Shown: positions 42,040 to 50,715 of the stretch, piece after piece
Layout: each line of letters starts with the position of its first letter
How positions within the stretch are numbered: the first letter of the stretch is position 1
Assembly: GCA_038232275.1 (NCBI GenBank)
Contig: JBBSIC010000001.1
Span: forward strand, 76,334-140,333
Direction of reading: 5' to 3'
Length of the DNA: 64,000 bases
Source: DATLGB01 sp038232275
GTDB lineage: Bacteria > Actinomycetota > Thermoleophilia > Solirubrobacterales > Solirubrobacteraceae
Made by a program: the position numbers and the translations under genes
The notes under the pieces: model-generated
The model's database searches: none
Seen by the model: the letters and a program-made list of their open reading frames with translations, nothing else
What the model was told of the DNA's origin: nothing

Positions 42040-43447
42040 CCGAGATCACCGTCGAGGCGAGCGCCGCGCCCCGCTCCCTGCGGCGCAGCCGCAGCGGGAA
42101 GATGCCGACATGGGGTTGGGCGGTCAGCGCGAGGACAACCCCGAAGAGGGTCCATTGGAAGTCGTCGGCCCAGACCTCGTACGCGATGTTCGCAATGGCC
42201 ATACCCGCATAGACGGCGACGAGGGCTGTGATAACCGCCCGGCGCTCCCTAACCGTCTCGGCGCGCACGGAGCGGACTCCCGCGAAGGCGGTGACCCCGA
42301 TCACCGCCAGCAGGAGCAGCAGCCCGGGGAAGCCGAGCTCCGCCGCCGTGCTCAGCAGCGTCGAGTGGGAGGACGAGACCAGAGCCGGCTGGCCCGCGTA
42401 GGAGCCGTAGGAACCGAGGCCGACACCGTACAGCGGTCGCTCCGTCGCGAGGTCGAGTGCCAGGCGCATGGTCCTGCCGTGTTCCTCGGTGGAGATGGCC
42501 GTGCCCGCGGTCGCGGGATCCACGCGGCCGATGACCGCGGGCGCCGCCAGGGCGGCCGCGGCCAGAAGGCCGGCGACGATGATCGCAAGTCGCCTCCGCG
42601 TCACGTGCTGCGCCAGCGTCGCCTTGCCGGCGAGCGCCATCCAGAACGCCACCGCCACCGCCGTCAGCAGCCAGGCTGACCGCGAATAGGACCCGACTAG
42701 GAGCACCAGCGCTCCCGCCAGCGCGAGACCCAGGGCGATAGCCACAGACCGATCGCCGGTTCGCACCGCGGCGACGAGCAACCCGAAGAGCACAAGCGTG
42801 CCGACGCCGACGAAGAACGCGAAGTGGTTGGGATCGGCGAAGGTCCCCTGGAACCGCTGCACCCCGTCCAGGAGAAAGGATCCTTGCTTGCGGGCGGCCT
42901 CGATGCTGTTGTCGAGCGGTAGCAAGTCGAGGCCGGGCAGCGAGTGCGAACCCCCGGCCGCTGGTGGAGCAAGGATCCGGTACACGGAAGCGAGCGCCGG
43001 GAACACGAGCGAGGCGGCGATGACGCCCGCGGCGACCTGCACGTCTGCGGGCCTGACGAACCGCAGGATGATTGCCACGGTGGCGATTCCGACCAGGTAC
43101 TGGAGCATGAAACGCGTGCCGAGCGACGGAGCCCTGGTCACCACGAGCAGGGACACGATCTGGAGCACCAGGAGCCCGCCGTAGAGCAAGACCGGCACAG
43201 GCAGGCTCAGGCGGCGCGGAGGCCGACGGACGAGGTCGATCGCCAGCGCAACGAGGGCTACGAGCATGGCGAGGCGGAACGCCGAGAGGTTGCCGGCGCC
43301 GATATTGGTCCGATAGACCTCGAGCGGGGCGCAAACGATGACCAGCCCAGCCGGCCACATGTGGGCGCGGCCAACAGCCCGCAGGCCCGAGCTAACGAGT
43401 GCCGCCACGAGCGCGACTATCCCGATGAGCACGAGTACCGCAGTCAT
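42026..43447 (-). CDS. O-antigen polymerase/ligase-like membrane protein
   Basis: 473 residues with about 11 membrane helices and the large outer loop of Wzy/WaaL proteins. 'FQGTFADPNHFAFFVGVG' and 'YGVGLGSYGSYAGQPALVSSSHSTLLSTAAELG' match the Wzy_C signature with its conserved His. Placed directly after a Wzx flippase, it most likely polymerises flipped repeat units. ATG 43447 has GAGGAG 6 nt upstream. A short upstream ORF overlaps its start by 4 nt. Confidence 0.88.
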   Translation of the reverse strand: MTAVLVLIGIVALVAALVSSGLRAVGRAHMWPAGLVIVCAPLEVYRTNIGAGNLSAFRLAMLVALVALAIDLVRRPPRRLSLPVPVLLYGGLLVLQIVSLLVVTRAPSLGTRFMLQYLVGIATVAIILRFVRPADVQVAAGVIAASLVFPALASVYRILAPPAAGGSHSLPGLDLLPLDNSIEAARKQGSFLLDGVQRFQGTFADPNHFAFFVGVGTLVLFGLLVAAVRTGDRSVAIALGLALAGALVLLVGSYSRSAWLLTAVAVAFWMALAGKATLAQHVTRRRLAIIVAGLLAAAALAAPAVIGRVDPATAGTAISTEEHGRTMRLALDLATERPLYGVGLGSYGSYAGQPALVSSSHSTLLSTAAELGFPGLLLLLAVIGVTAFAGVRSVRAETVRERRAVITALVAVYAGMAIANIAYEVWADDFQWTLFGVVLALTAQPHVGIFPLRLRRRERGAALASTVISDVGP

Positions 43448-43500
43448 GCGCGTCTCCTCAGGAACGATCCACGCTCGGACTGCCGAAGGTTCAAGCTCAT
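43444..43500 (-). CDS. possible 18-residue leader peptide
   Basis: ATG 43500 with GGGAG 7 nt upstream opens a frame encoding MSLNLRQSERGSFLRRRA. Its stop overlaps the start of the polymerase-like gene as ATGA. TAGCCT (43516-43521, minus) could be an internal -10. It may serve for translational coupling or be chance. Confidence 0.3.
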   Translation of the reverse strand: MSLNLRQSERGSFLRRRA

Positions 43501-43538
43501 GGCCAACTCCCAGGCAGGCTAACGCCGGCCCTGCGCTC

Positions 43539-44804
43539 TCAAGCTCCTCGCGCCGGCGGCACAGGCGGCACTGACAGCAGCCCGGGCCGGCCATGACGGT
43601 TCCGCACCAGCACGGCGAACGACGTGAACGACAGCAACTCCGCTAGCGACGTGCCGATGGCCGCCCCCCTCGAGCCGGCGAGCGCGCTGCCGGCGCCGAC
43701 GAGCGTCACGAGCGCTGCGACATTGAAGGCGCTCAGGCGGATCACGGTCCCCCGCTCGTCGCCCATGAAGACGATGGAGGCGCTGAGGTTTTGCAGGATC
43801 GCGAGCGCCATGCCGGGCGCCAGCCACGCAAGCGCGTCGCCCGCCTCCCGTGCGTAGCGCGCTCCGAAGAGCGCGCTCGCCAGCGGATGCGCGACGAGCA
43901 CCAGGACAGCGCCACCCGGGACCACCGCGACCGCCGCGCGGCTCACCATGCGCCGCCAGACGGGCCAGAGGTCCGCAGGCCGGTCGCGATGGATGCGGCT
44001 GATCGATGGGCTAACCGCTGCGAAACCCACCCCTCCGAGCACCGCGATCCCGTCAAAGACGCGCATGGCCGCAGCGTACGGCGCGGTTGCGACAGGCCCT
44101 TTGATGGCGTGCAGGGCGATGACGCCGGCGCGGTAGTAGACCGCGCCGAGGAGGGCGAGGACCAGGAATGGCAGCGCCTCGCGCAGCCACGCCCGGACGG
44201 GAAGCTCCCCCAGCCCGCGCAGCGCATGGATGCGCCGGGTCCAAACGGCGGCGTGCGTTGCGAGCTTGACTAGCGACGCTGCTGCGAGCCCAGCCATCGC
44301 CGACGCGGGGGTCACGGTGCTCCGAGTGAGGACGATCACCGCGGCCGCGAGCACGGCCATGCCCCCGACGGCCTGCACCGCCGCGAAGCGGCCCGGGCGC
44401 TCCGATCCCACCGCCGCCGACTCGTAGCCGTACGCGAGCCCCTCGGCTAGCAGGAACACCCCTGCCCCGAGGACGACCGGCGCGCCGGCCGGCAGGCCGC
44501 CCGCGAGGCCGACGAACATGAAGAGCAGCGCGACCGCGCACACGCCGATCCCTCGCACGCGAAGGATCTCCCGCGCCAGCGCCGCCGGGTCCGCCGCGCG
44601 GGCGACGTCGCGGATCATGAGGCGCGAGAAGCCGAGATCTCCGACCGGGACGAAGATGCCGGCCAGGGCCAGCACGTAGGCCAGGTCGCCGTAGCCCTGG
44701 CGGCTGAGCTCGCGCACCATGACGACCGTGTAGGCGGCCTGCGCGCCACGGCCCAGCCCCTGGCCGACCAGCAACGTCGCTGCGGTGCGCACGCGCCGGC
44801 CCAC
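43539..44804 (-). CDS. Wzx-type lipid-linked oligosaccharide flippase
   Basis: 421 residues with 12-14 membrane helices, MOP/MATE superfamily polysaccharide type. 'LLVGQGLGRGAQAAYTVVMVRELSRQGYGDLAYVLALAG' is the usual first-helix pair, and 'VGDLGFSRLMIRDVAR' the characteristic loop. It would flip undecaprenyl-linked repeat units for the polymerase encoded next. GTG 44804 is used; a second GTG lies at 44792. This is the only Wzx in the window, alongside an ABC exporter, so two export routes coexist. Confidence 0.9.
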   Translation of the reverse strand: MGRRVRTAATLLVGQGLGRGAQAAYTVVMVRELSRQGYGDLAYVLALAGIFVPVGDLGFSRLMIRDVARAADPAALAREILRVRGIGVCAVALLFMFVGLAGGLPAGAPVVLGAGVFLLAEGLAYGYESAAVGSERPGRFAAVQAVGGMAVLAAAVIVLTRSTVTPASAMAGLAAASLVKLATHAAVWTRRIHALRGLGELPVRAWLREALPFLVLALLGAVYYRAGVIALHAIKGPVATAPYAAAMRVFDGIAVLGGVGFAAVSPSISRIHRDRPADLWPVWRRMVSRAAVAVVPGGAVLVLVAHPLASALFGARYAREAGDALAWLAPGMALAILQNLSASIVFMGDERGTVIRLSAFNVAALVTLVGAGSALAGSRGAAIGTSLAELLSFTSFAVLVRNRHGRPGLLSVPPVPPARGA

Positions 44805-44805
44805 C

Positions 44806-44874
44806 TCACTCCACCTTGGTCCAGTAGACCTCCAGCGTAACGGAGCCGACCAGCGACGCCGCCCACCGCATCAT
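44806..44874 (-). CDS. possible 22-residue ORF before wzx, or remnant C-terminus
   Basis: An ATGATG start opens 22 codons ending 'TLEVYWTKVE', with good codon bias; the stop is one base from the wzx GTG. It could be a coupling peptide or the tail of a lost upstream gene. Confidence 0.25.
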   Translation of the reverse strand: MMRWAASLVGSVTLEVYWTKVE

Positions 44875-45138
44875 GGATACGCCCGATAGCACTCAGGCGC
44901 GAGGTCACAGTCCGCAGCCATGAGAGCGACCAACACGAGCCCAGCTGGCAAGCGCGTCTCCCTGCGAGCCCTGGGCGCCCGACCTGCCGGTGAACCCACG
45001 CGAACAGTCAACTGGTCGTCAGGTTAACGCGACGCCGCGCTGGGCACCTGCCGTCGGCGGCTTTGCCGCGCTGTGCGTGGCGGGAACCCGCGGGATCTAA
45101 CCGCGTCGGTCACCGACATCCAATAGGCGATCGAGCAC
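44875..45138. other. non-coding gap, nothing identified
   Basis: No ORF with the local codon bias, RNA gene or clear repeat. Together with the next entry this looks like eroded DNA. Confidence 0.4.
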
Positions 45139-45486
45139 ATGGGGTACAGCCTCGTGTCTGCCTTGATACTCCTGCCGATCGTCGCGGCACGGCTACGCGG
45201 CGGGCGCGTTCGTGGCGCCGTGGGCAGCCCAGCGCTCCCCTTGGCAGGACGGGTCAGCTACGGGCCTCTCTCTGTTGTACCTACCGCTGATATACCTCTG
45301 GCGGGCCGCAAGAGCGCTGGGCTGGTCGCGACGCTTCCCGTTTTTCACGCTCCCCGCTGACCGTGCTGAGCTCGGGCGCGTACGGGGCGCTCTCCTGTAC
45401 GGCGTGAAACGCCCGGCCTGCGGTTCGCTGCCCGGCGTCCCCGGGGCTCGGCTCGAGTGCGACGGTCAGCAGTCGGTCGCCGCTCG
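45139..45486 (+). pseudogene. probable remnant of a membrane protein gene
   Basis: Starting at ATG 45139 one frame reads 'MGYSLVSALILLPIVAARL'. From about 45200 a second frame continues in membrane-protein style ('GLSLLYLPLIYLWRAARALGW') and later 'FPFFTLPADRAELGRV'. The join needs a frameshift and no intact frame spans it. I read this as the decayed piece of a polytopic protein; its family is unknown. Confidence 0.3.
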
Positions 45487-46137
45487 TCAGGCGCGGCACA
45501 TCACGAACCACTGCACTGCGAAGACCTCCGACAGCCGACCGCCGCTCAGCCGCGTCAGTAACGCGCGGTAGGGCTTGAACGGATGCGTCGTCGTCTCCGT
45601 CACCGTCCACCCGGCCTCCGCCAACAGGCGCTGGAGGTCGGTACGCGTGAACCACCGGATGTGGGTGCTGTCGCGGTGCCCGAAAGGGGTGTAGCCGAAC
45701 GTTCCCCTCAGATAGAGATCACGGAAGAGCGAGGCATGGCGGGCGTTGGGCACCGAAACGTGCAGGCGGCCCCCCGCCACGACCACACGGTACAGGTCGC
45801 GCAGCACCGCGACAGGGTCGTAGAGATGCTCGAGGATGTCGTAGCAGACGATCGTGTCAAAGCTGTCATCGGGCAGCGTGCGCACGGCCGCGAGTGCGTC
45901 GCCGACGACGACCGTGTCGAAGACCGAGCGCGCAGTGGCCGCCGCGTCCGCGTCCAGCTCGATGCCCACGAGGCGCTCCACGCCGCGGCGGCGTATCTCG
46001 GCTCCGACCCCGCCGGCACCGCAACCGACGTCGAGCACGCGCCCCAGCGGAAGCGGGAGGCGGTGGACCAGGTCTGACCGCGAGTGCTCGAAGTAGTCCA
46101 CCGGCTTGTGGCCGAGCGGGATCACGGATGCGCCCAC
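45487..46137 (-). CDS. class I SAM-dependent methyltransferase
   Basis: 216 residues. 'VLDVGCGAGGVGAEIRRRGV' is motif I, 'GIELDADAAATA' motif II, 'SFDTIVCYDILEHLYDP' motif IV and 'VVAGGRLHVSVPNARH' motif VI, a typical type 11 enzyme as found in glycan clusters. GTG 46137 is set by TAACGT exactly 7 nt upstream; longer frames exist but lack conserved sequence. It is divergent from the epimerase gene. Confidence 0.87.
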   Translation of the reverse strand: MGASVIPLGHKPVDYFEHSRSDLVHRLPLPLGRVLDVGCGAGGVGAEIRRRGVERLVGIELDADAAATARSVFDTVVVGDALAAVRTLPDDSFDTIVCYDILEHLYDPVAVLRDLYRVVVAGGRLHVSVPNARHASLFRDLYLRGTFGYTPFGHRDSTHIRWFTRTDLQRLLAEAGWTVTETTTHPFKPYRALLTRLSGGRLSEVFAVQWFVMCRA

Positions 46138-46144
46138 GGATCGG

Positions 46145-46193
46145 ACGTTAGCGACGGTCAGTTCACCCCTGCTGACGGTCGGGCCGCTACCTT
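46145..46193. promoter_or_regulatory. divergent -10 elements
   Basis: TAACGT on minus (46145-46150) is exactly 7 nt before GTG 46137, which fits a leaderless transcript. TACCTT on plus (46188-46193) is about 37 nt before ATG 46231, leaving a leader with AGAGG. Confidence 0.5.
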
Positions 46194-46230
46194 TGCCAGC
46201 TTCGGGCGTTCTTTTCAGAGGTCGGGGCAT

Positions 46231-47232
46231 ATGGGTCTGAGCCATCTCATCACCGGCGGTGCGGGCTTCATCGGCTCCCACCTCGCCGATCAACTCGTCG
46301 CGCACGGGCACTCCGTGACCCTGCTCGACGACCTCTCGACCGGGCGCCTGGAGAACGTCGAGCAGCTGCTGGACCTCCAGGGTGTCACGTTCGTCGATGG
46401 CTCCTCCGGCGACGCCGACGTGGTGGATGAGCTCGTGCGCTCCAACGACGTCGTCCTGCACCTCGCCTCCGCCGTCGGCGTCCAGCTGATCGTCGACAAT
46501 CCGCTCGAGAGCCTGCTCAGCAACGTGCGCGGCTGTGAGAACGTGCTCAACGCCGCCGCCCGGCACGGCAAGCGGGTGTTGTACACGAGCACCTCCGAGG
46601 TGTACGGCAAGAACTCCTCCGGCGCGCTCGACGAGGAGTCCGACCGGGTGCTGGGCTCGCCCTTCAAGTCGCGCTGGAACTACGCGATCGCCAAGGGCTA
46701 CGGCGAGGCGCTGGCGCACGGCCTGTACCGCGACCGCGGGGCGCGGACGATCACGGTGCGGCTGTTCAACTCCATCGGGCCCCGACAAATCGGGCAGTAC
46801 GGGATGGTGCTCCCCCGCTTCGTCCGCCAGGCGCTGGAGGGCACGGATCTGACGGTGTTCGGCAACGGGACCCAGACGCGCTGCTTCGCGCACGTGCACG
46901 ACACCGTCGCCGCCATCCTGGCTCTGCTCGATAACGACGCGGCGATCGGCGACGTCTTCAACATCGGCGCGGGCGACGAGACCGCCGTCATCGAGCTCGC
47001 GCGCCGGGTGATCGAGCGCAGCGCCTCGAGCTCCAGGATCGAGCTCGTCCCCTACGACGAGGCCTATGGCGACGGATTCGAGGAGCTCGGGCGCCGCCAG
47101 CCGGACACGACCAAGCTGCGGGCCTTGACGGGGTGGGCGCCGACGCGGACGATCGACGATGCCATCGACGACGTGATCCTCTTCGAGCAGAACCGGGCGG
47201 CTCACCGAGAGTCCGGCTCCGTTGCCCCTTGA
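46231..47232 (+). CDS. NDP-sugar epimerase/dehydratase (extended SDR)
   Basis: 333 residues. 'LITGGAGFIGSHLADQLVAHGH' is the NAD site, 'LYTSTSEVYGKN' the Thr/Ser region, and 'WNYAIAKGYGEAL' has YxxxK. 'VRLFNSIGPRQIGQYGMVLPRFV' and 'RCFAHVHDTVAAI' fit UDP-glucose 4-epimerase or UDP-glucuronate decarboxylase relatives. It overlaps the following fusion gene by 11 nt and probably makes a sugar for the glycan it initiates. Confidence 0.88.
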   Translation: MGLSHLITGGAGFIGSHLADQLVAHGHSVTLLDDLSTGRLENVEQLLDLQGVTFVDGSSGDADVVDELVRSNDVVLHLASAVGVQLIVDNPLESLLSNVRGCENVLNAAARHGKRVLYTSTSEVYGKNSSGALDEESDRVLGSPFKSRWNYAIAKGYGEALAHGLYRDRGARTITVRLFNSIGPRQIGQYGMVLPRFVRQALEGTDLTVFGNGTQTRCFAHVHDTVAAILALLDNDAAIGDVFNIGAGDETAVIELARRVIERSASSSRIELVPYDEAYGDGFEELGRRQPDTTKLRALTGWAPTRTIDDAIDDVILFEQNRAAHRESGSVAP

Positions 47233-50206
47233 AGCCCGGCTGCTGACCGGGCTCGCGATCGCCCTAGCGATCGTCTACTGGTCGACGCCGCTGGCGATCC
47301 GCGTCGCCGACCGCTTCGACTTCCACGACAAGCCGCATGGCTACAAGGGCCACGCCGCGCCGACGCCCTACCTCGGCGGCACGGCGCTGATCACGGGCTT
47401 CGTGGTCGCGGTGCTGCTCGTCAGCTCGGACTTCGGGCGCACCCTGCCGGTGGTCGGCGGCGTCGTGGTGCTGTGGGTCGTCGGCACCGTCGACGACCGG
47501 CGCAACGTCGCCTGGTGGCTGCGCGTGGTCGTCGAGCTCGGGCTCGCCGGGATGCTGTGGGCGGCGGGCTTCGGCTGGGACCTCGGCCTCGGCGCGCCGG
47601 TCGACCTCGCGCTGACGGCCTTCTGGGTCGTGGCGGTGGTCAACGCCTTCAACCTGTTCGACAACATGGACGGGCAGTCGGCGACCATGGGCCTCGTCAC
47701 GGCCGCCGGGCTGGCCACTCTCGGGGTCGCTGGCGGCGACCCGTGGCTCGCGGTGGCGGGCGCGGCGCTGGCCGGGGCGTGCTTCGGCTTCCTGCCGCAC
47801 AACCTGCTCGCGCAGCCCGCGCGCATCTTCCTCGGCGACGGCGGCTCGATGCCGCTGGGCTTCGCCGTCGCGGCGCTCGCCATGATCGGCGCGGGCGACG
47901 CGGCGCCCGCCTGGCAGGCGCTCGCGCTCGGCCTCCTGCTGGTCGGCATCCCGGCCCTCGACACGACCCTCGTCGTGGTCTCGCGGCGGCGGCGCGGTCT
48001 GAGCGTCCTGACCGCCGGCCGCGACCACCTGACGCACCGCGCGCGCCAGCGCCTGCGCACCGCGTTCGCGGTCGCCGTCGCGCTCGGCTCGGCGCAGATC
48101 GTCGTCTCGCTTCTCGCCGTCGCCGCCGCGCGCGGCTCGACCCTGGTGCTCGGCGGGACCGCCGTGCTGTATCTGGTCGCGCTCGGCGTCGCGGTGGCGC
48201 TGATCGACACGCGCATCCCGGCGGTGCCGCCCGCGGCGCCCGCCCCCGCGCCCGCCACCGTCGTGCCGACCCCTCCGCGGCGTCTGGCGTGGCTGCCGCC
48301 CGAGGCCCCGATCCTGGTCGTGCTCGGCGTCGGCGCCGGCATCTCCCCGTGGCTGGCCGGCTACTACAGCGCGTCCGTCTGGGCCCCGATGGGCCTCGGG
48401 CTGCTCGTCTGCCTGCTCGCCGTCGGCATCGCCCGGCCGCCGCGGCCCGGCCCGGCAGCGTGGACCGCGCTGGGCGGGCTCGCCGCGCTCGGCGCCTGGT
48501 CGCTGACCTCCGCGCTGTGGGCGGACTCCGTCGAGCAGGCCGTCGTCGAGGCCAACCGGACGCTCGCGCTCGGCGCCACGCTCGGCCTCCTGGTCTTGCT
48601 CGTGCGCGACCGGCGCACGGCGCTGTGGGCCCTCGGCGCCTTCGCGGCGACCGTGGTGGCGGTCGAGCTCGTCGAGGTCGTCCGGCTGCTCGGGCCCGAT
48701 GCGGCGGGGCAGTTCCTCGCCGGCCGGCTCAACGACCCGCTCGGCTACATCAACGCCCAGGCCACGTTCTCGATCCTGGCCCTGTGGCCGCTGCTGGCGC
48801 TCGCCGAGCAGCGCCGCTCGGCCGTGCTCGCCGGCCTCGGCCTCGGGGGCGTCGTGCTCTCGGGCGGGCTCGTCCTGCTGTCGCAGTCGCGCGGCGCGGC
48901 GCTCGCGCTCTTCGGCTCGCTGCTGATCGTGCTCGCCCTCGCACCGGGGCGCCGGCGCCGCGGAGCCGCGCTCGCGCTCGGCGCCGCGGCCGTCTTCGCC
49001 GCGTCCGGCCCGCTGCTCGACATCTATCGCACGCAGCCGACGGCGGACGGCACGGTCCATCGCGGGGTCGCCGTGCTGCTCGCCCTCGCGGTCGGGTGCG
49101 CCGCGCTGTGGGGCCTGGCCGTCGCCGTCGAGCGCCGCCTCGCGGACGGCCGGCGGCGGACCCTGCGCGCCGTCGCGACCGGCCTCTTCGCCGCCGCCGC
49201 CGTCGTCTGCCTGATCGGCGGAGCGCTCTTCGCCGGCAAGGTCCGCACCGAGCTGCGGAGCCAGTACGACGCCTTCGTCCATCTCTCGGTCGCCCAGGGG
49301 GGTGAGCAGACCGCCTCGCGCCTGCTGTCGGGCGCCGGCAACCGCTACGACTACTGGCGCATCGCCCGGAACACCTGGTCCGACCACAAGCTGCTCGGCG
49401 TCGGCGCGGGCAACTACGACGAACCGTACTTCCGCCAGCGCGCCACGACCGAGGACATCCGCCAGCCGCACTCGCTCGGGCTGCAGGCGCTCTCCGAGCT
49501 CGGCCTGCCCGGCCTCGCCCTCGTGGTGCTGTTCATCGGCGGCGTGGGCTGGGGCGCGTGGCGCCAGCGGCGCGCCGCGCTCGAGTCCCGCACCGAGAGG
49601 GGCCTGCTCGTCGCGGGCCTCGGCATGTTCACGGCCTGGGCGGTCCACACGCAGGTCGACTGGATCCACCTGCTTCCCGGGATCACCGCGGGGGCGCTGA
49701 TCGCCGCCGCGGTCCTGCTGCGGCCCCGCCCCGCCACGCAGCCAGCGGGCACCCCGGCGCGCCTGCGGCGCCCGCTGCCGCGCGCCGCGCTCGCGGCGCT
49801 GATCGTCCTGCCCGTCGCGGTCGGCGGCGTCTCGCTCTCGCGCCAGGTGCTCTCCCAGCACTACCGCGGGGCGGCGCAGGACGCCGTCGCGCACGGGAGC
49901 CCGGCGGCGGCCATCCGCGAGGCCGACCGCGCCCTCCGGCTCGACCGCGAGGATCTCGCCGACTACTACGCGAAGGCCGCCGCACAGGCGCGCGAGGGCG
50001 ACGGCGACGCGGCGACGGCGACCCTCCGGCAAGCCGTCCGCGTGGAGCCGGGGGACTTTCTCACCTACGCCCTCCTCGGCGACCTGAGTGTCCGCCGGCG
50101 GGCGTTCGGGCAGGCGGCTGCCTACTATCGGAAGTCCCTCGCCCGCAACCCTCGCGAGCCCACCCTCCAGGTGCTGGCCAAGGACCCGCGGGCCGCCACG
50201 CCCTGA
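47222..50206 (+). CDS. fusion of WecA/MraY-type phosphoglycosyltransferase, O-antigen ligase-like and TPR-like domains
   Basis: 994 residues in one unbroken frame. Residues 1-310 form a polytopic PNPT enzyme: 'DKPHGYKGHAAPTPYLGG' near the start, 'VVNAFNLFDNMDG' (about 138-151) with the Mg-binding Asp pair, 'RIFLGDGGSMPLGF', and 'DHLTHRARQRL' near 268. A Pro/Ala-rich linker (about 335-355) leads to a Wzy_C/WaaL-like membrane domain (about 365-800) with 'YINAQATFSILALWPLL' and 'GVGAGNYDEPYF...QPHSLGLQALSELG'. The last 120 residues are TPR-like. TTG start with GAGAG upstream. Confidence 0.88.
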   Translation: MPLEARLLTGLAIALAIVYWSTPLAIRVADRFDFHDKPHGYKGHAAPTPYLGGTALITGFVVAVLLVSSDFGRTLPVVGGVVVLWVVGTVDDRRNVAWWLRVVVELGLAGMLWAAGFGWDLGLGAPVDLALTAFWVVAVVNAFNLFDNMDGQSATMGLVTAAGLATLGVAGGDPWLAVAGAALAGACFGFLPHNLLAQPARIFLGDGGSMPLGFAVAALAMIGAGDAAPAWQALALGLLLVGIPALDTTLVVVSRRRRGLSVLTAGRDHLTHRARQRLRTAFAVAVALGSAQIVVSLLAVAAARGSTLVLGGTAVLYLVALGVAVALIDTRIPAVPPAAPAPAPATVVPTPPRRLAWLPPEAPILVVLGVGAGISPWLAGYYSASVWAPMGLGLLVCLLAVGIARPPRPGPAAWTALGGLAALGAWSLTSALWADSVEQAVVEANRTLALGATLGLLVLLVRDRRTALWALGAFAATVVAVELVEVVRLLGPDAAGQFLAGRLNDPLGYINAQATFSILALWPLLALAEQRRSAVLAGLGLGGVVLSGGLVLLSQSRGAALALFGSLLIVLALAPGRRRRGAALALGAAAVFAASGPLLDIYRTQPTADGTVHRGVAVLLALAVGCAALWGLAVAVERRLADGRRRTLRAVATGLFAAAAVVCLIGGALFAGKVRTELRSQYDAFVHLSVAQGGEQTASRLLSGAGNRYDYWRIARNTWSDHKLLGVGAGNYDEPYFRQRATTEDIRQPHSLGLQALSELGLPGLALVVLFIGGVGWGAWRQRRAALESRTERGLLVAGLGMFTAWAVHTQVDWIHLLPGITAGALIAAAVLLRPRPATQPAGTPARLRRPLPRAALAALIVLPVAVGGVSLSRQVLSQHYRGAAQDAVAHGSPAAAIREADRALRLDREDLADYYAKAAAQAREGDGDAATATLRQAVRVEPGDFLTYALLGDLSVRRRAFGQAAAYYRKSLARNPREPTLQVLAKDPRAATP

Positions 50207-50703
50207 TGGAACGCCGCCGACTGCTCCCCCTCGCCGCCGCTCTCGCGGTCGCCCTGACCCCGGCGGCGCCCGCCACCGCGCGGTCCGGCGACGGTGTCAC
50301 GGTCGATCCCAACTCCCCCACGGGCAAGGAGTATGCGATCCCGCTGCAGTCAGCGCGCCGCGACGCCACGCAGGGCACTGATACGCCCGGCCGCGCGCCG
50401 CAGGGGGAGCGCTCCGTGCCGCTGTTCGGCGAAGGCGTTGGGGATTCCCCCGCGCAGAGCGGCTCGAGCTCCGGCGGCTCGAGCCTGCGGGCGCCAAGGT
50501 CCTCGCACGAGCAGCCTCAGCGCTCCTCGAAGCGCTCCGCGGACGGTGGCACGGTGCAGGACGCCATCGCCGGCACGCGCACGGTGCGCGCCACGGTTCC
50601 CGACGGCGGCGCCGGCAGCGTGCTCACGATCGGCGCGGTCGCGCTCTCGGTCCTGTTGCTGGGCGCCGTGCTGGGCTCGATCGCCCGCCGCCGCGCGCGC
50701 TGA
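50206..50703 (+). CDS. small exported bitopic protein
   Basis: 165 residues. A signal peptide (1-26), a low-complexity Ser/Gly/Arg linker, then a C-terminal helix (about 140-160, 'VLTIGAVALSVLLLGAVLGSIA') and a RRRAR tail. The layout recalls sortase-type C-terminal signals but no LPxTG or PEP motif is present. The start is coupled to the fusion gene stop (TGATG). A similar small protein precedes the second ligase gene (56840), so the pair may work together. Confidence 0.7.
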   Translation: MERRRLLPLAAALAVALTPAAPATARSGDGVTVDPNSPTGKEYAIPLQSARRDATQGTDTPGRAPQGERSVPLFGEGVGDSPAQSGSSSGGSSLRAPRSSHEQPQRSSKRSADGGTVQDAIAGTRTVRATVPDGGAGSVLTIGAVALSVLLLGAVLGSIARRRAR

Positions 50704-50715
50704 GGCCGAGCCGGC

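Noticed and set aside
47264..50032. Open frame of over 900 codons antisense to the PNPT-ligase fusion
   Set aside because: Its translation is Arg/Gln/Asp/Gly-rich low-complexity sequence typical of the reverse strand of GC-biased genes; no domain is seen. The same applies to the long antisense frame over 5451-7700.
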